From NCBI GenBank assembly GCA_035566015.1, contig DATMRS010000023.1:124001-188000 (forward strand): DNA of 64,000 nt, in the 5' to 3' direction. The notes beneath the pieces are model-generated. The model was not told where the DNA came from, made no database searches, and saw only the letters and a list, made by a program, of their open reading frames with translations. Of this stretch, positions 56,478 through 64,000 are shown in pieces. Within the stretch, counting starts at the first letter, position 1, and every line of letters starts with the position of its first letter. The position numbers were made by a program, and so were the translations under genes. The DNA is from DATMRS01 sp035566015 (GTDB taxonomy: Bacteria > Pseudomonadota > Alphaproteobacteria > Sphingomonadales > Sphingomonadaceae).

Positions 56478-58396
56478 TCGATCACCGGCTCGGTCGCCGG
56501 TTCGCGGCTCTTGGGCCAGAACCAGAGCGTCAGCGTGATTGCGACCGGAATCGAACCCCAGACCACCGCCCATGGATCGAAGATCGACCAGATGAACAGG
56601 CCCGTCGTCGCCAGCGCGGCGAGCAGGGGCCAGATGGTGGGCGTGGGCGAAGGCTCGCGCAAATCGGGCGTGGCGTCGATCGCGGTGGTCAGCAATAACT
56701 CGCGATCATCGACGCGCAGCCCTGACATATAGGTGAGCCGTCCATGATCGTCCCACAGCGGCGTGTGACCGCCGACCACGGGTATATGCGCGAAATTATA
56801 GGGCGGCGGCGGGGAGGCAGGCGCCCATTCGAGCGAAGCGGCGTTCCAGGGATTTGGACCCGCCAGCCGACCCCGACGCAACGACAGGGCCAGATTGCCT
56901 GCGAAAACCAGAAGTCCGATGGCGAGAACGAAGGCGCCCACGGTCGAGAGGCGATTGAGCCCCTCCCATCCCATTGAGGCCGGATAGGTGTAGACTCGAC
57001 GCGGCATGCCCATCATGCCGACGAAATGCATCGGCATGAAAGTGAGATGGAAGCCGAGAAAGACAAGCGCGAAGCCGGTCAGGCCCATCCGCTTGCCCAT
57101 CATCCGGCCGGTCATCTTGGGAAACCAGTAGGTGAGCGCGCCCAACAGTGGGAAGACCGCCCCGCCGATCAGCGTGTAATGGAAATGAGCGACGACGAAA
57201 TAGGTGTCGTGCAGTTCGAGATCGAGTGGCACGCTGGCCACCATCACGCCGGTGATGCCGCCGATGACGAAGGTGACGATGAAACCAATGACATAGAGCA
57301 TCGGTACCTCCAGCCGTGGCCGGCTTTCCCACATGGTGGCGATCCAGCAGAAGATCTGCACGCCGCTGGGCAGCGCGATCGCCATGCTGGCGGCGGTGTA
57401 GAAGGCATAGCCGAGACGCGGCAGCCCCGTCGCGAACATGTGATGCACCCACAGCCCGAAGGCGAGCAGGCCGGTGAGCAGTAGCGCGGCGACCATCGCG
57501 GGATAAGCGAAGACGCGGCGGCGGCAGAAGGTCTCGGTGATCTGGCTGACGAAGCCCAGGCCCGGCAGGAAGATGATGTAGACTTCGGGATGGCCGAAGA
57601 ACCAGAAGAGGTGCTGCCAGAGCAGCGCGCTGCCGCCCTCCGCCGCATTGAAGAAATGGGTGGCGACCAGCCTGTCCGAAATCAGCATGCCCGAGGCGAG
57701 CGCCACCGCCGGCATCGAGAAGATCACCATCAGCGCGGTGACGAGGATCGACCAGACGAACAGTGGCATACGATCGAGCGACATGCCCGGAGCGCGCTGC
57801 TTGACGATCGTTGCGACCAACTCGACCGCGACGGCGAGCGCCGCGACCTCGGTGAAGGTAACCATCTGTGCCCAGAAATCGGTGCGCTTGCCCGGCGAAT
57901 ATTCGGGGCCGGCCAGTGGCACATAGGTGAACCAGCCCGCCTCCGGCCCCACATTGAGGATGAAGGCGATCCAGATCATCACCCCGCCCGCCAGATAGAG
58001 CCAGTAGCTGAAGGCGTTGAGGCGCGGGAAGGCGATCGCGCGCGTGCCGACCATCAGCGGCACGAGATAGATCGCCATCGCCTCCATCACCGGCACGGCG
58101 AAGAGGAACATCATCGTCGTGCCATGCATCGAGAATATCTGATTATAGCGATCGGGATCGATCAGGCCGCTTTCGGGCGTCGCGAGCTGGACGCGCATCA
58201 TCAACGCCAGCACGCCACCGAACGAGAAGAAGGCGAGCGCGGTGATGAGATAGCGGCGCGCGACTTCCTTGTGGTCGACCGTCGTCAACCAGCCCCAAAG
58301 GCCCGGTGCGCGGCCCCAGGTGACCGACAGCCGGCGATGCAATTCCTCGCCCTGAAGCGCGGGGCCGTCGCGCGGCAAATCTTCGGGCCGGGTCAT
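56474..58396 (-). CDS. ctaD: Cytochrome c oxidase subunit I
   Basis: This 640-residue catalytic subunit holds heme a and the heme a3-CuB centre. Ligands are His91 (FSMHGTTM) and His406 for heme a, His404 (VVAHFHYTL) for heme a3, and His269, His318 and His319 (GHPEVY, WVHHMF) for CuB, with Tyr273 cross-linked to His269. The extra C-terminal 100 residues form two more membrane segments. Two conserved proton-channel residues are absent: the D-channel Asp is Ala (GTRAIAFPRLN) and the K-channel Lys is Gln (PSGVQIFCW). Both ends overlap neighbours by four bases. Confidence 0.96.
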   Translation of the reverse strand: MTRPEDLPRDGPALQGEELHRRLSVTWGRAPGLWGWLTTVDHKEVARRYLITALAFFSFGGVLALMMRVQLATPESGLIDPDRYNQIFSMHGTTMMFLFAVPVMEAMAIYLVPLMVGTRAIAFPRLNAFSYWLYLAGGVMIWIAFILNVGPEAGWFTYVPLAGPEYSPGKRTDFWAQMVTFTEVAALAVAVELVATIVKQRAPGMSLDRMPLFVWSILVTALMVIFSMPAVALASGMLISDRLVATHFFNAAEGGSALLWQHLFWFFGHPEVYIIFLPGLGFVSQITETFCRRRVFAYPAMVAALLLTGLLAFGLWVHHMFATGLPRLGYAFYTAASMAIALPSGVQIFCWIATMWESRPRLEVPMLYVIGFIVTFVIGGITGVMVASVPLDLELHDTYFVVAHFHYTLIGGAVFPLLGALTYWFPKMTGRMMGKRMGLTGFALVFLGFHLTFMPMHFVGMMGMPRRVYTYPASMGWEGLNRLSTVGAFVLAIGLLVFAGNLALSLRRGRLAGPNPWNAASLEWAPASPPPPYNFAHIPVVGGHTPLWDDHGRLTYMSGLRVDDRELLLTTAIDATPDLREPSPTPTIWPLLAALATTGLFIWSIFDPWAVVWGSIPVAITLTLWFWPKSREPATEPVIE

Positions 58397-59367
58397 TCGA
58401 GCGATCCCAGATAGGCGACGACGGCACTCAGCTCGGCGCCGCTCATCGCGATGGTCGGCATGTGATTGCCCGGCTTGGGGCCTTGCGGATTGGCTATCCA
58501 CCCCGCGAGACTGCCGGGATTCATCGGCAACGTACCGGCGGCGATCGTGCGGCGGCTGGCGACATGGGTGAGGTCCGGCCCGGTGCGCCCGCCGGCGGTG
58601 GTGCCGGCGATGCTGTGGCATGTCACGCATTGATGCGACAGGAACCAGGCCTGCCCCGCCTGGGCCAGCGCGGTCGCCGGCCGGCTTGCGGGTCGCAGTT
58701 GCGCCGCATACCAGGCGGCGAAGCGCGCCGGGGGCTCGACGATCACGTCCAGCGCCATATGGGCATGCTGCATCCCACAAAATTCGGCGCATTGGCCGCG
58801 CAGCAGGCCGATGCGGCGGGGCAGGAGCCGGATATGGTTGGTGCGGCCGGGGATCAGATCCTGCTTGCCAGCCAGACCGGGGACCCAGAAGCTGTGGATG
58901 ACATCGCTGGCCTTCAGCGTGATCTCGACCGGCCGACCCACCGGCAGATGAAGTTCGTTCGCGGTGATGAGCGTCCGCGACGCCATCGGGTCCTGATAGG
59001 TGACTTGCCACCACCATTGGTTCGCCGTGATCTCGATCTTCAGCGGCGGCTGGCCCGTTCCCGCCAGCGCCGACTGGCGATCGTCGAGGAAGCTCAGGAG
59101 AGTCAGGAGGGCGATTCCGACCAGGATAAACGCCGTCCAGCCGATCAGCAGCGGCCGCATGAAATTTCCTACATTCTCCCGGCGTCTGCGGACGAAGGCG
59201 CCGCCGAGGAACAGGAGCACGAAAAGATAGGCGAGGCCGGTGACGATCAGGAAGGCGAGCATCAGCGTGTTGAACTGGCGGCTGCCGAGCCCCGCGCCGC
59301 CGGTCATCGACTGGACGCCGGCGCACCCCGAAGCGGCGAGCGCGAGAAGGGGCATGAGCCGCCTCAT
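58393..59367 (-). CDS. ctaC: Cytochrome c oxidase subunit II with fused cytochrome c domain (caa3 type)
   Basis: This 324-residue subunit has a lipoprotein-type start (LAASGCAG), two membrane helices and the CuA domain. The CuA ligands are visible as His in DVIHSFWVPG and Cys/Glu/Cys/His/Met in GQCAEFCGMQHAHM, with WWWQVTY as the electron-entry aromatic patch. A C-terminal cytochrome c domain follows (CVTCHS, Met in MPTIAMSG), so electrons enter through covalently bound heme c. This fusion defines caa3-type oxidase. It overlaps subunit I and the upstream cytochrome c gene by four bases each. Confidence 0.95.
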   Translation of the reverse strand: MRRLMPLLALAASGCAGVQSMTGGAGLGSRQFNTLMLAFLIVTGLAYLFVLLFLGGAFVRRRRENVGNFMRPLLIGWTAFILVGIALLTLLSFLDDRQSALAGTGQPPLKIEITANQWWWQVTYQDPMASRTLITANELHLPVGRPVEITLKASDVIHSFWVPGLAGKQDLIPGRTNHIRLLPRRIGLLRGQCAEFCGMQHAHMALDVIVEPPARFAAWYAAQLRPASRPATALAQAGQAWFLSHQCVTCHSIAGTTAGGRTGPDLTHVASRRTIAAGTLPMNPGSLAGWIANPQGPKPGNHMPTIAMSGAELSAVVAYLGSLE

Positions 59368-59885
59368 TGCGGCGGCGCCTCGGCAGGCGGGGAGTCCAGC
59401 GGCCGGACCTGCGTCAGCGGCACCGACGGGGCGAGCGTGTCGGCCCGGCTCGGCACCGCATCCTTGCGCGCGAGGCCGCTCAGCGACCGCACATAAGCGG
59501 CGAGCTGCCACATCTGCTGGCCCGTCAGCTTGTCGTGGAAGGCGGGCATGCCGTTGGGGCGGCCCCAGTCGATCGTCCGGACGATATCGGCCATGCTGGA
59601 GCCGTAACGCCACTCGTCGTCCATCAGCGACGGCCCCATCCCGCCGCCGCCATTACCGTGGCAGCCGGTGCAGTTCATCCAGCGGAACAGCCGCTGGCCC
59701 TCCCCAATCTGCCAGGCGTCGCCGCCATAGCGGACGATGAGTGCGGGTATGTCGGCGGGCGCCGACGCCTCGGCGGCGGGGTCGGTGCGCGGCCCGCGTT
59801 CCTCACGCTGGCACGCCGGGAGCATCAGCAACGCCGCGCAAACCGGGATGAGCGGTCTGCGAAGCGTGGGTCCGAAACACTCCAT
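59364..59885 (-). CDS. Cytochrome c lipoprotein
   Basis: This 173-residue c-type cytochrome has a lipobox-like signal (MLPACQ, about residues 21-26), a single heme site CTGCH (about 72-76) in FRWMNCTGCHGNGGGGMGP-type context and a Met ligand in NGMPAFHDKLT. The tail is Pro/Ala-rich. As first gene of the oxidase operon it probably feeds electrons to subunit II or serves in a supercomplex. The 101 bp between its start and the Nramp gene must contain the operon promoter, but I see no clear consensus. Confidence 0.92.
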   Translation of the reverse strand: MECFGPTLRRPLIPVCAALLMLPACQREERGPRTDPAAEASAPADIPALIVRYGGDAWQIGEGQRLFRWMNCTGCHGNGGGGMGPSLMDDEWRYGSSMADIVRTIDWGRPNGMPAFHDKLTGQQMWQLAAYVRSLSGLARKDAVPSRADTLAPSVPLTQVRPLDSPPAEAPPQ

Positions 59886-59986
59886 AGCGTGGCGACCTCA
59901 CCCGCATGACCTTCCACATTGCCTGGCGCCCAACGCGCGAGACTCATTTCGGATGCACCCGGCGGCGCGCTGCATCGCCTGTGCTT

Positions 59987-61288
59987 TCAGGTCAGGAAGC
60001 CGACGACCAGCCAGATGTCGGCCATGGTGATCGCGGCAAGCAGGAGCCAGGCGATGCAGCGCGGCACCCGGCGCGTGGCATGATCGCCCATGATGCGGGC
60101 ATCGCTCGTCAGGCGGATCAAGGGAAAGACGGTGAAGGGCAGCCCCGCCGCGAGAATGACCTGCGTCAGCACGAGGAGCATGCCGATCGAATGATCGCCC
60201 CCTATCACGACGCCCGCCAGCGCGGGCAACAGCGCAAGGGCGCGGGTGATCGCCCGACGCTGCCATGCGGGTATCTTGAGATCGGTAAAGCCTTCGAGCA
60301 GCACCTGGCTGGCGATCGTGCCCGTGAAGGTGGCGCTTTGTCCGGACGCCAACAGCGCGACACCGAAAAGCACCGATGCCAGCGCCGCACCCGTCATCGG
60401 TGTCAGGAGCTGATACGCATCGGCCAGTCCGGTGATCGCATGGCTCGATGCGTGGAACACGGTGGCCGCCAGCGCCACGATCGCGCCGTTCACGACGGTG
60501 GCGAGCGTGAGCGATACAAGGATGTCGATGGTGGCGAACCGGATCGCACGCCTTTTTGCGTCGCTGCCGCTGCCGGAACGGGACGGCACGATGGCCGAAT
60601 GAAGATAGAGATTGTGCGGCATGACCGTCGCGCCGACGATGCCGGTCGCGATATAGAGCGCCTCGGGATCGACCAGTATCGCCGATGGCAGCAGCCCATG
60701 GACGATCCCGCCGATATCCGGCCGCAAGAGGCAGAGCTGGATCGCAAAACAGGTGGTGATGATCGCGACCAGACCGAGGATGATCGTCTCGACCTTCCAG
60801 ACGCCTCTCGCGACCAGCGCGAGCACGAACAGCGTATCGCAGGCCGTCACCAGGACGCCGATCCACAATGGCAGCCCGAACAGCAGCTTCAGCGCCAGCG
60901 CGCTGCCCAGCACTTCCGCAACATCGGTCGCGATGATCGCGATTTCGGCGATCGGCCACAATATCCACGCCGATGCGGCACCATAGCGCTCGCGCGTCAG
61001 GTGGGCGAGGCTTTTGCCGGTGACGACGCCCAGCCGCATGCTCAGCCACTGGAGAAGCATCGCCGCCAGCCCGGAGGCAACCACCACGAAGAGCAAGGCG
61101 AACCCATAGCGGGACCCCGCCTCTATGCCGGTGGCCCAGTTCCCCGGATCCATATAACCCACGGAAACCAGAAGGCCCGGCCCCGCATAGCGCCACAATC
61201 CGGAAACCCGCCATCGACGGCGGACATGCGGATGCCGATCCTCGAAAGCGCGATCGGACGTGACGAAAGACGGGCCGGGCAGATTCAT
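59987..61288 (-). CDS. mntH: Nramp family Mn2+/Fe2+ transporter
   Basis: This 433-residue proton-coupled divalent metal importer has 11-12 membrane segments. The metal site is the DPGN motif in VGYMDPGNWATG (TM1) and the MPH motif in ATVMPHNLYLHS (TM6). Other family signatures are IIATDVAEVLGSALAL and SGQSATFTGTIASQVLLEGF. The ATG at 61288 gives the usual 30-residue lead before TM1. It lacks a clear ribosome site, and longer in-frame starts exist upstream. A manganese catalase lies 2 kb away, so manganese supply is a plausible link. Confidence 0.93.
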   Translation of the reverse strand: MNLPGPSFVTSDRAFEDRHPHVRRRWRVSGLWRYAGPGLLVSVGYMDPGNWATGIEAGSRYGFALLFVVVASGLAAMLLQWLSMRLGVVTGKSLAHLTRERYGAASAWILWPIAEIAIIATDVAEVLGSALALKLLFGLPLWIGVLVTACDTLFVLALVARGVWKVETIILGLVAIITTCFAIQLCLLRPDIGGIVHGLLPSAILVDPEALYIATGIVGATVMPHNLYLHSAIVPSRSGSGSDAKRRAIRFATIDILVSLTLATVVNGAIVALAATVFHASSHAITGLADAYQLLTPMTGAALASVLFGVALLASGQSATFTGTIASQVLLEGFTDLKIPAWQRRAITRALALLPALAGVVIGGDHSIGMLLVLTQVILAAGLPFTVFPLIRLTSDARIMGDHATRRVPRCIAWLLLAAITMADIWLVVGFLT

Positions 61289-61465
61289 CGCCGGAGCGCG
61301 CCATGGCCGCGCCGCTGGCATTCGATCGCCATCCAAAGCCTCCGGCACGGGGATGTTTCGTGGACCAAATCGCGGGAGGGGCGCGTTGTTCCGGCGCGTG
61401 CCGGCCAGGAGGACGGGCGCCGGCCGGGCGCTCATGGCTTTGTAAAAGAATGCAGGAGGAGCCGC

Positions 61466-63004
61466 ATGTCGCTCGCGCCGCAAGCCGAAATCAGCGATGT
61501 CGAACGCGAAACGGGGCTACGGCGCCTGATCGTCGAGGCCGCTTATTCGAGCGCCACGACCGCGCTCACCAGCGGCGTGATCCTGACCGTGTTCGCGCTG
61601 TACCTCGGCGCATCGAACCTGATGATCGGCATCCTGGCAAGCGCCCCCTTCCTCAGCCAATTGCTGCAAGGCCCCGCGATTCTGCTGATCGAACATGGCC
61701 GTGCCCGCAAACGGGTGGCGGTGCTTTCCAGCATCGTCGGGCGGGCCATGCTCGCGGTCATGGGCGTAGCCGCCTTTCTTCCGAAGCCCGCTGCTCTGGG
61801 CATCGTCCTTGTCGCGCAATTCATCCTGTGCGGACTGGGCGCGTTCGGCGGATGCGCCTGGAACGCATGGCTGCGCGATCTCGCGCCCGAAGAGCGGCTG
61901 GGCCATATTTTCGCACGCAGGACGGCCTATGCAACCGGCGTCAGCCTTGTCGCGGGGCTTGCCGCGGCGCTACTGGTCGATCGCACGCCGGTCGGCTCGC
62001 ACTGGCGCGCGATCGCCTTTGCCGGCCTCTATGCCGCCGGCTGCGTCGCGGGGCTCATCAGCGCCGCCATCGTCGCGCGCATACCCGAGCCGATGATGGC
62101 GATGCGCGCGCCCGAGGACCTCAACCTGCGTTCGCTGCTGCGCGAGCCGTTCGCCGATCACAATTTCCGGCGGCTCGTGGGCTTTCTGGCAAGCTGGCAA
62201 TTCGCGATCAATCTCGCGACGCCCTTCTTCACCGTGTTCCTCGTCCGCCAACTGGGCTTCACGATGACGTTCGTGATGATCCTGAGCGTCGTCAGCCAGA
62301 TCGCCAACCTCGTCGCGCTCCGCTCCTGGGGCGTCCTCAGCGATCGGTTCACGAACAAGTCGGTGCTGCTGGTGGCGGCGCCAACCTACATATTGTGCAT
62401 CGTCGGCATGATCGGCGCCTCGCAGATCAGCCATCGCGACGTGGCGTCGGCCTATCTGGTGCTGCTGCATCTGTTCATGGGCGCGTCGGTAGCCGGGGTC
62501 ACGCTGGGATCGACCAATATCGCGCTGAAATTATCGCCGAAGGGCGCCGCGACAGCCTATGTCGCCACCAACGCGCTGGTGACGTCGGTGGCGGCGGGCA
62601 TCGCGCCGATCCTCGGCGGCATCCTCGCCGATTTCTTCGGCGCCCGCCGGCTGGAACTGCTGCTGCGCTGGACGGGGCCAGAAGGCATCATCCTCCTTGC
62701 GCCGCTGCGCCTGTCGCATTGGGATTTCTATTTCCTGCTCGCGGGGTTGCTCGGCCTTTATGCGCTCCATCGGCTCGGCACCGTCTGCGAGGAAGGGGAG
62801 ATCGACCGGCGCGAAATGATCCAGCAGGTCCTGCATCAAACGCGCCGGACGGTTCGCAACCTTTCGACCGTCGCGGGCTTGCGCGCGATGACCGAAATCC
62901 CCTCGCTGTTCCTGCGCGACGCGCGTCTGCGCGCGAGGCTGAAGCGAGCGCGACGCGCGCGCAGAATGCGCTCGCCCGAGATGGTCTTCGACGGCGGCGC
63001 ATGA
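61466..63004 (+). CDS. MFS transporter
   Basis: This 512-residue permease starts MSLAPQAEISDVERETGLRR with a cytoplasmic lead and has 11-12 membrane helices. GLGAFGGCAWNAWLRDLAPEE and FARRTAYATGVSLVAGLAAALL mark an MFS subfamily seen in sphingomonads and without a known substrate. A long basic C-terminal tail (about 60 residues, Arg-rich at the end) is unusual. The ATG at 61466 follows GCAGGAGGAG. A much longer open frame upstream overlaps the Nramp gene and is not coding. It diverges from the Nramp gene. Confidence 0.9.
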   Translation: MSLAPQAEISDVERETGLRRLIVEAAYSSATTALTSGVILTVFALYLGASNLMIGILASAPFLSQLLQGPAILLIEHGRARKRVAVLSSIVGRAMLAVMGVAAFLPKPAALGIVLVAQFILCGLGAFGGCAWNAWLRDLAPEERLGHIFARRTAYATGVSLVAGLAAALLVDRTPVGSHWRAIAFAGLYAAGCVAGLISAAIVARIPEPMMAMRAPEDLNLRSLLREPFADHNFRRLVGFLASWQFAINLATPFFTVFLVRQLGFTMTFVMILSVVSQIANLVALRSWGVLSDRFTNKSVLLVAAPTYILCIVGMIGASQISHRDVASAYLVLLHLFMGASVAGVTLGSTNIALKLSPKGAATAYVATNALVTSVAAGIAPILGGILADFFGARRLELLLRWTGPEGIILLAPLRLSHWDFYFLLAGLLGLYALHRLGTVCEEGEIDRREMIQQVLHQTRRTVRNLSTVAGLRAMTEIPSLFLRDARLRARLKRARRARRMRSPEMVFDGGA

Positions 63005-63147
63005 GGGCAAGCCCTTCAGCGGGCTGCGCATCCGAACGTCCACCGAACAATATAATCAAGAAGATCATCTATATAATATTCGAAGTTATTTTATGTGCGT
63101 CACGAAAATGCCCAGCATCTAAGAAGAAGTGCCTTCAATATATTATG

Positions 63148-63172
63148 TGAACTTTGCGAGAGGCGATTTGTT
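63148..63172 (+). promoter_or_regulatory. EcfG-type general-stress promoter for the Mn catalase gene
   Basis: TGAAC (63148-63152) and TGTT (63169-63172) are 16 bases apart, matching GGAAC-N16/17-cGTT at seven of nine positions. The element ends 25 bases before the ATG. The preceding 63040-63145 stretch is the most AT-rich in the window. No other gene is visible between 63005 and 63197. Confidence 0.6.
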
Positions 63173-63197
63173 ATGCGTGCAAAGAGGAGAGAGCGCC

Positions 63198-64000
63198 ATG
63201 TTCATGCACAACAAACGTCTTCAATATACCGTTCGCGTATCGGAGCCCAACCCCGCGCTGGGTTCGCTTCTGCTCGAACAATTCGGCGGGCCTGACGGCG
63301 AGCTGGCGGCGGCGATGCGCTATTTCACGCAAGCATTGGCGGAAGACGATCCGGGACGGAAGGACATGCTGCATGACATCGCAACGGAAGAATTGAGTCA
63401 TCTGGAAGTCATCGGATCAATCGTCGCGATGCTGAACAAGGGCATCAAGGCGGAACTTGCCGAAGCGTCGATGAACGAGGCGGAGCTTTACATGGCAGTG
63501 AACGCCGGCGGCGACAGCCACACCCAGTCGGTTCTGTATGGCGGCGGGCCCGCCCTCACCAACAGTTCGGGCGCGCCCTGGACGGCCGCTTATATCGACA
63601 GCCGCGGCGATCCGACCTGCGACCTCAGATCCAACATCGCCGCCGAGAGCCGGGCAAAGATCATCTATGAGCGGCTCATCAACGTCACCGACGATCCCGG
63701 CATCAAGGATGCTTTGGGTTTTCTGATGACGCGCGAGGTATCCCACCAGAAAAGCTTCGAGAAGGCGCTCTATTCGATTCAGGACAATTTCCCTCCGGGC
63801 AAGCTGCCCGGGCTGGCCGCCTATGCCGACATCTACGTCAACACGTCACAAGGCGAAGGCGACGCGGAAGGGCCATGGAACAGCGGCGAGCAATGGGAAC
63901 GGATCGACGCCGTCGCGGACAATCTGCCCGTCGACGGCGGCGACGGCATGGCCAGCGTCGAGCTTTCCGATGCGCAGCAGGCGACCAGCGCCGACATGCG
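63198..64000 (+). CDS. Manganese catalase (runs off right edge)
   Basis: The first 267 codons of a non-heme catalase that converts H2O2 to water and oxygen are present, in one uninterrupted frame to the edge. The dimanganese ligands lie in the expected spacing: Glu in DGELAAAMRYF, Glu and His in ATEELSHLEVIG, Glu in AAESRAKIIY and His in REVSHQKSFEK. The start has AGAGGAGAGAG seven bases upstream. The late part (GEGDAEGPWNSGEQWE) matches the C-terminal region of KatN-like enzymes, so only a short end is missing. An EcfG-type promoter upstream fits stress control. Confidence 0.93.
   Translation, partial: MFMHNKRLQYTVRVSEPNPALGSLLLEQFGGPDGELAAAMRYFTQALAEDDPGRKDMLHDIATEELSHLEVIGSIVAMLNKGIKAELAEASMNEAELYMAVNAGGDSHTQSVLYGGGPALTNSSGAPWTAAYIDSRGDPTCDLRSNIAAESRAKIIYERLINVTDDPGIKDALGFLMTREVSHQKSFEKALYSIQDNFPPGKLPGLAAYADIYVNTSQGEGDAEGPWNSGEQWERIDAVADNLPVDGGDGMASVELSDAQQATSADM

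Noticed and set aside
59906..61465. In-frame extension that would make the MFS protein at 61466 more than 1000 residues long
   Set aside because: The extension is antisense to the Nramp gene and low in hydrophobic segments, and AGGAGGAG lies just before the ATG at 61466.

Overview
The window is GC-rich chromosomal DNA that looks like a sphingomonad-type alphaproteobacterium (Sphingobium, Novosphingobium, Sphingomonas or relatives). The reasons are five large TonB-dependent receptors (TBDRs) beside catabolic genes, many ATGA or GTGA gene overlaps, sequences that fit the alphaproteobacterial EcfG general-stress promoter, and an alphaproteobacterial style of caa3 oxidase. It reads as an accessory catabolic island (about 1-53 kb) followed by a respiratory and stress segment (54-64 kb). 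I saw no tRNA, rRNA, CRISPR array or intact insertion sequence.

Region 1 (1-12.9 kb). A truncated LuxR-type regulator and a TetR regulator come first. A mostly minus-strand block follows: a MoaF-like protein, six members of an unusual 290-residue double NTF2-like family, a TBDR and an MFS permease. It ends at a divergent MarR regulator. Three promoters in this block carry the same dyad (GTCCCA-N2-TGGGAC, degenerate in one) between a TTGACA -35 box and the -10 box. I infer that this is the MarR operator. A seventh double NTF2-like gene lies at 28.1 kb.

Region 2 (13-29 kb). A minus-strand operon encodes a BKACE-type beta-keto acid cleavage enzyme, a D-2-hydroxyacid dehydrogenase and two fumarylacetoacetase-family hydrolases. 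It diverges from an MFS permease and a LuxR regulator. A plus-strand run follows: TBDR, carboxymuconolactone decarboxylase-like protein, class II aldolase, SnoaL-like protein, second TBDR, AAHS-like permease and the seventh double NTF2-like gene. Three 20-bp TGTCC-N10-GGACA dyads flank these transcripts and probably bind the LuxR regulator.

Region 3 (29-37.3 kb). An AraC regulator precedes a tight operon: quinohemoprotein alcohol dehydrogenase, SnoaL-like protein, aldehyde dehydrogenase, two DUF3237 proteins, GMC oxidoreductase and a second SnoaL-like protein. This is an alcohol-to-aldehyde-to-acid oxidation module. The DUF3237 pair with a GMC oxidase recalls phenylcoumaran (lignin dimer) catabolism in Sphingobium.

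Region 4 (37.3-53.8 kb). This holds an amidase, a TBDR, a serine beta-lactamase-like hydrolase, two genes that look frameshifted (an SDR and AlkB), a small candidate 2H phosphoesterase and DUF1810. It also holds a module of ABM monooxygenase-like protein, NHL-repeat protein, ThuA-like protein, enolase-superfamily enzyme, TBDR, AraC and GntR.

Region 5 (53.9-64 kb). A small membrane protein with a likely stress promoter is followed by a remnant of a LuxR-type helix-turn-helix and a six-gene caa3-type oxidase operon whose genes all overlap by four bases. An Nramp Mn transporter, an MFS permease and a manganese catalase with a likely EcfG promoter complete the window; the catalase runs off the right edge. 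Subunit I of the oxidase appears to lack the canonical D-channel aspartate and K-channel lysine.
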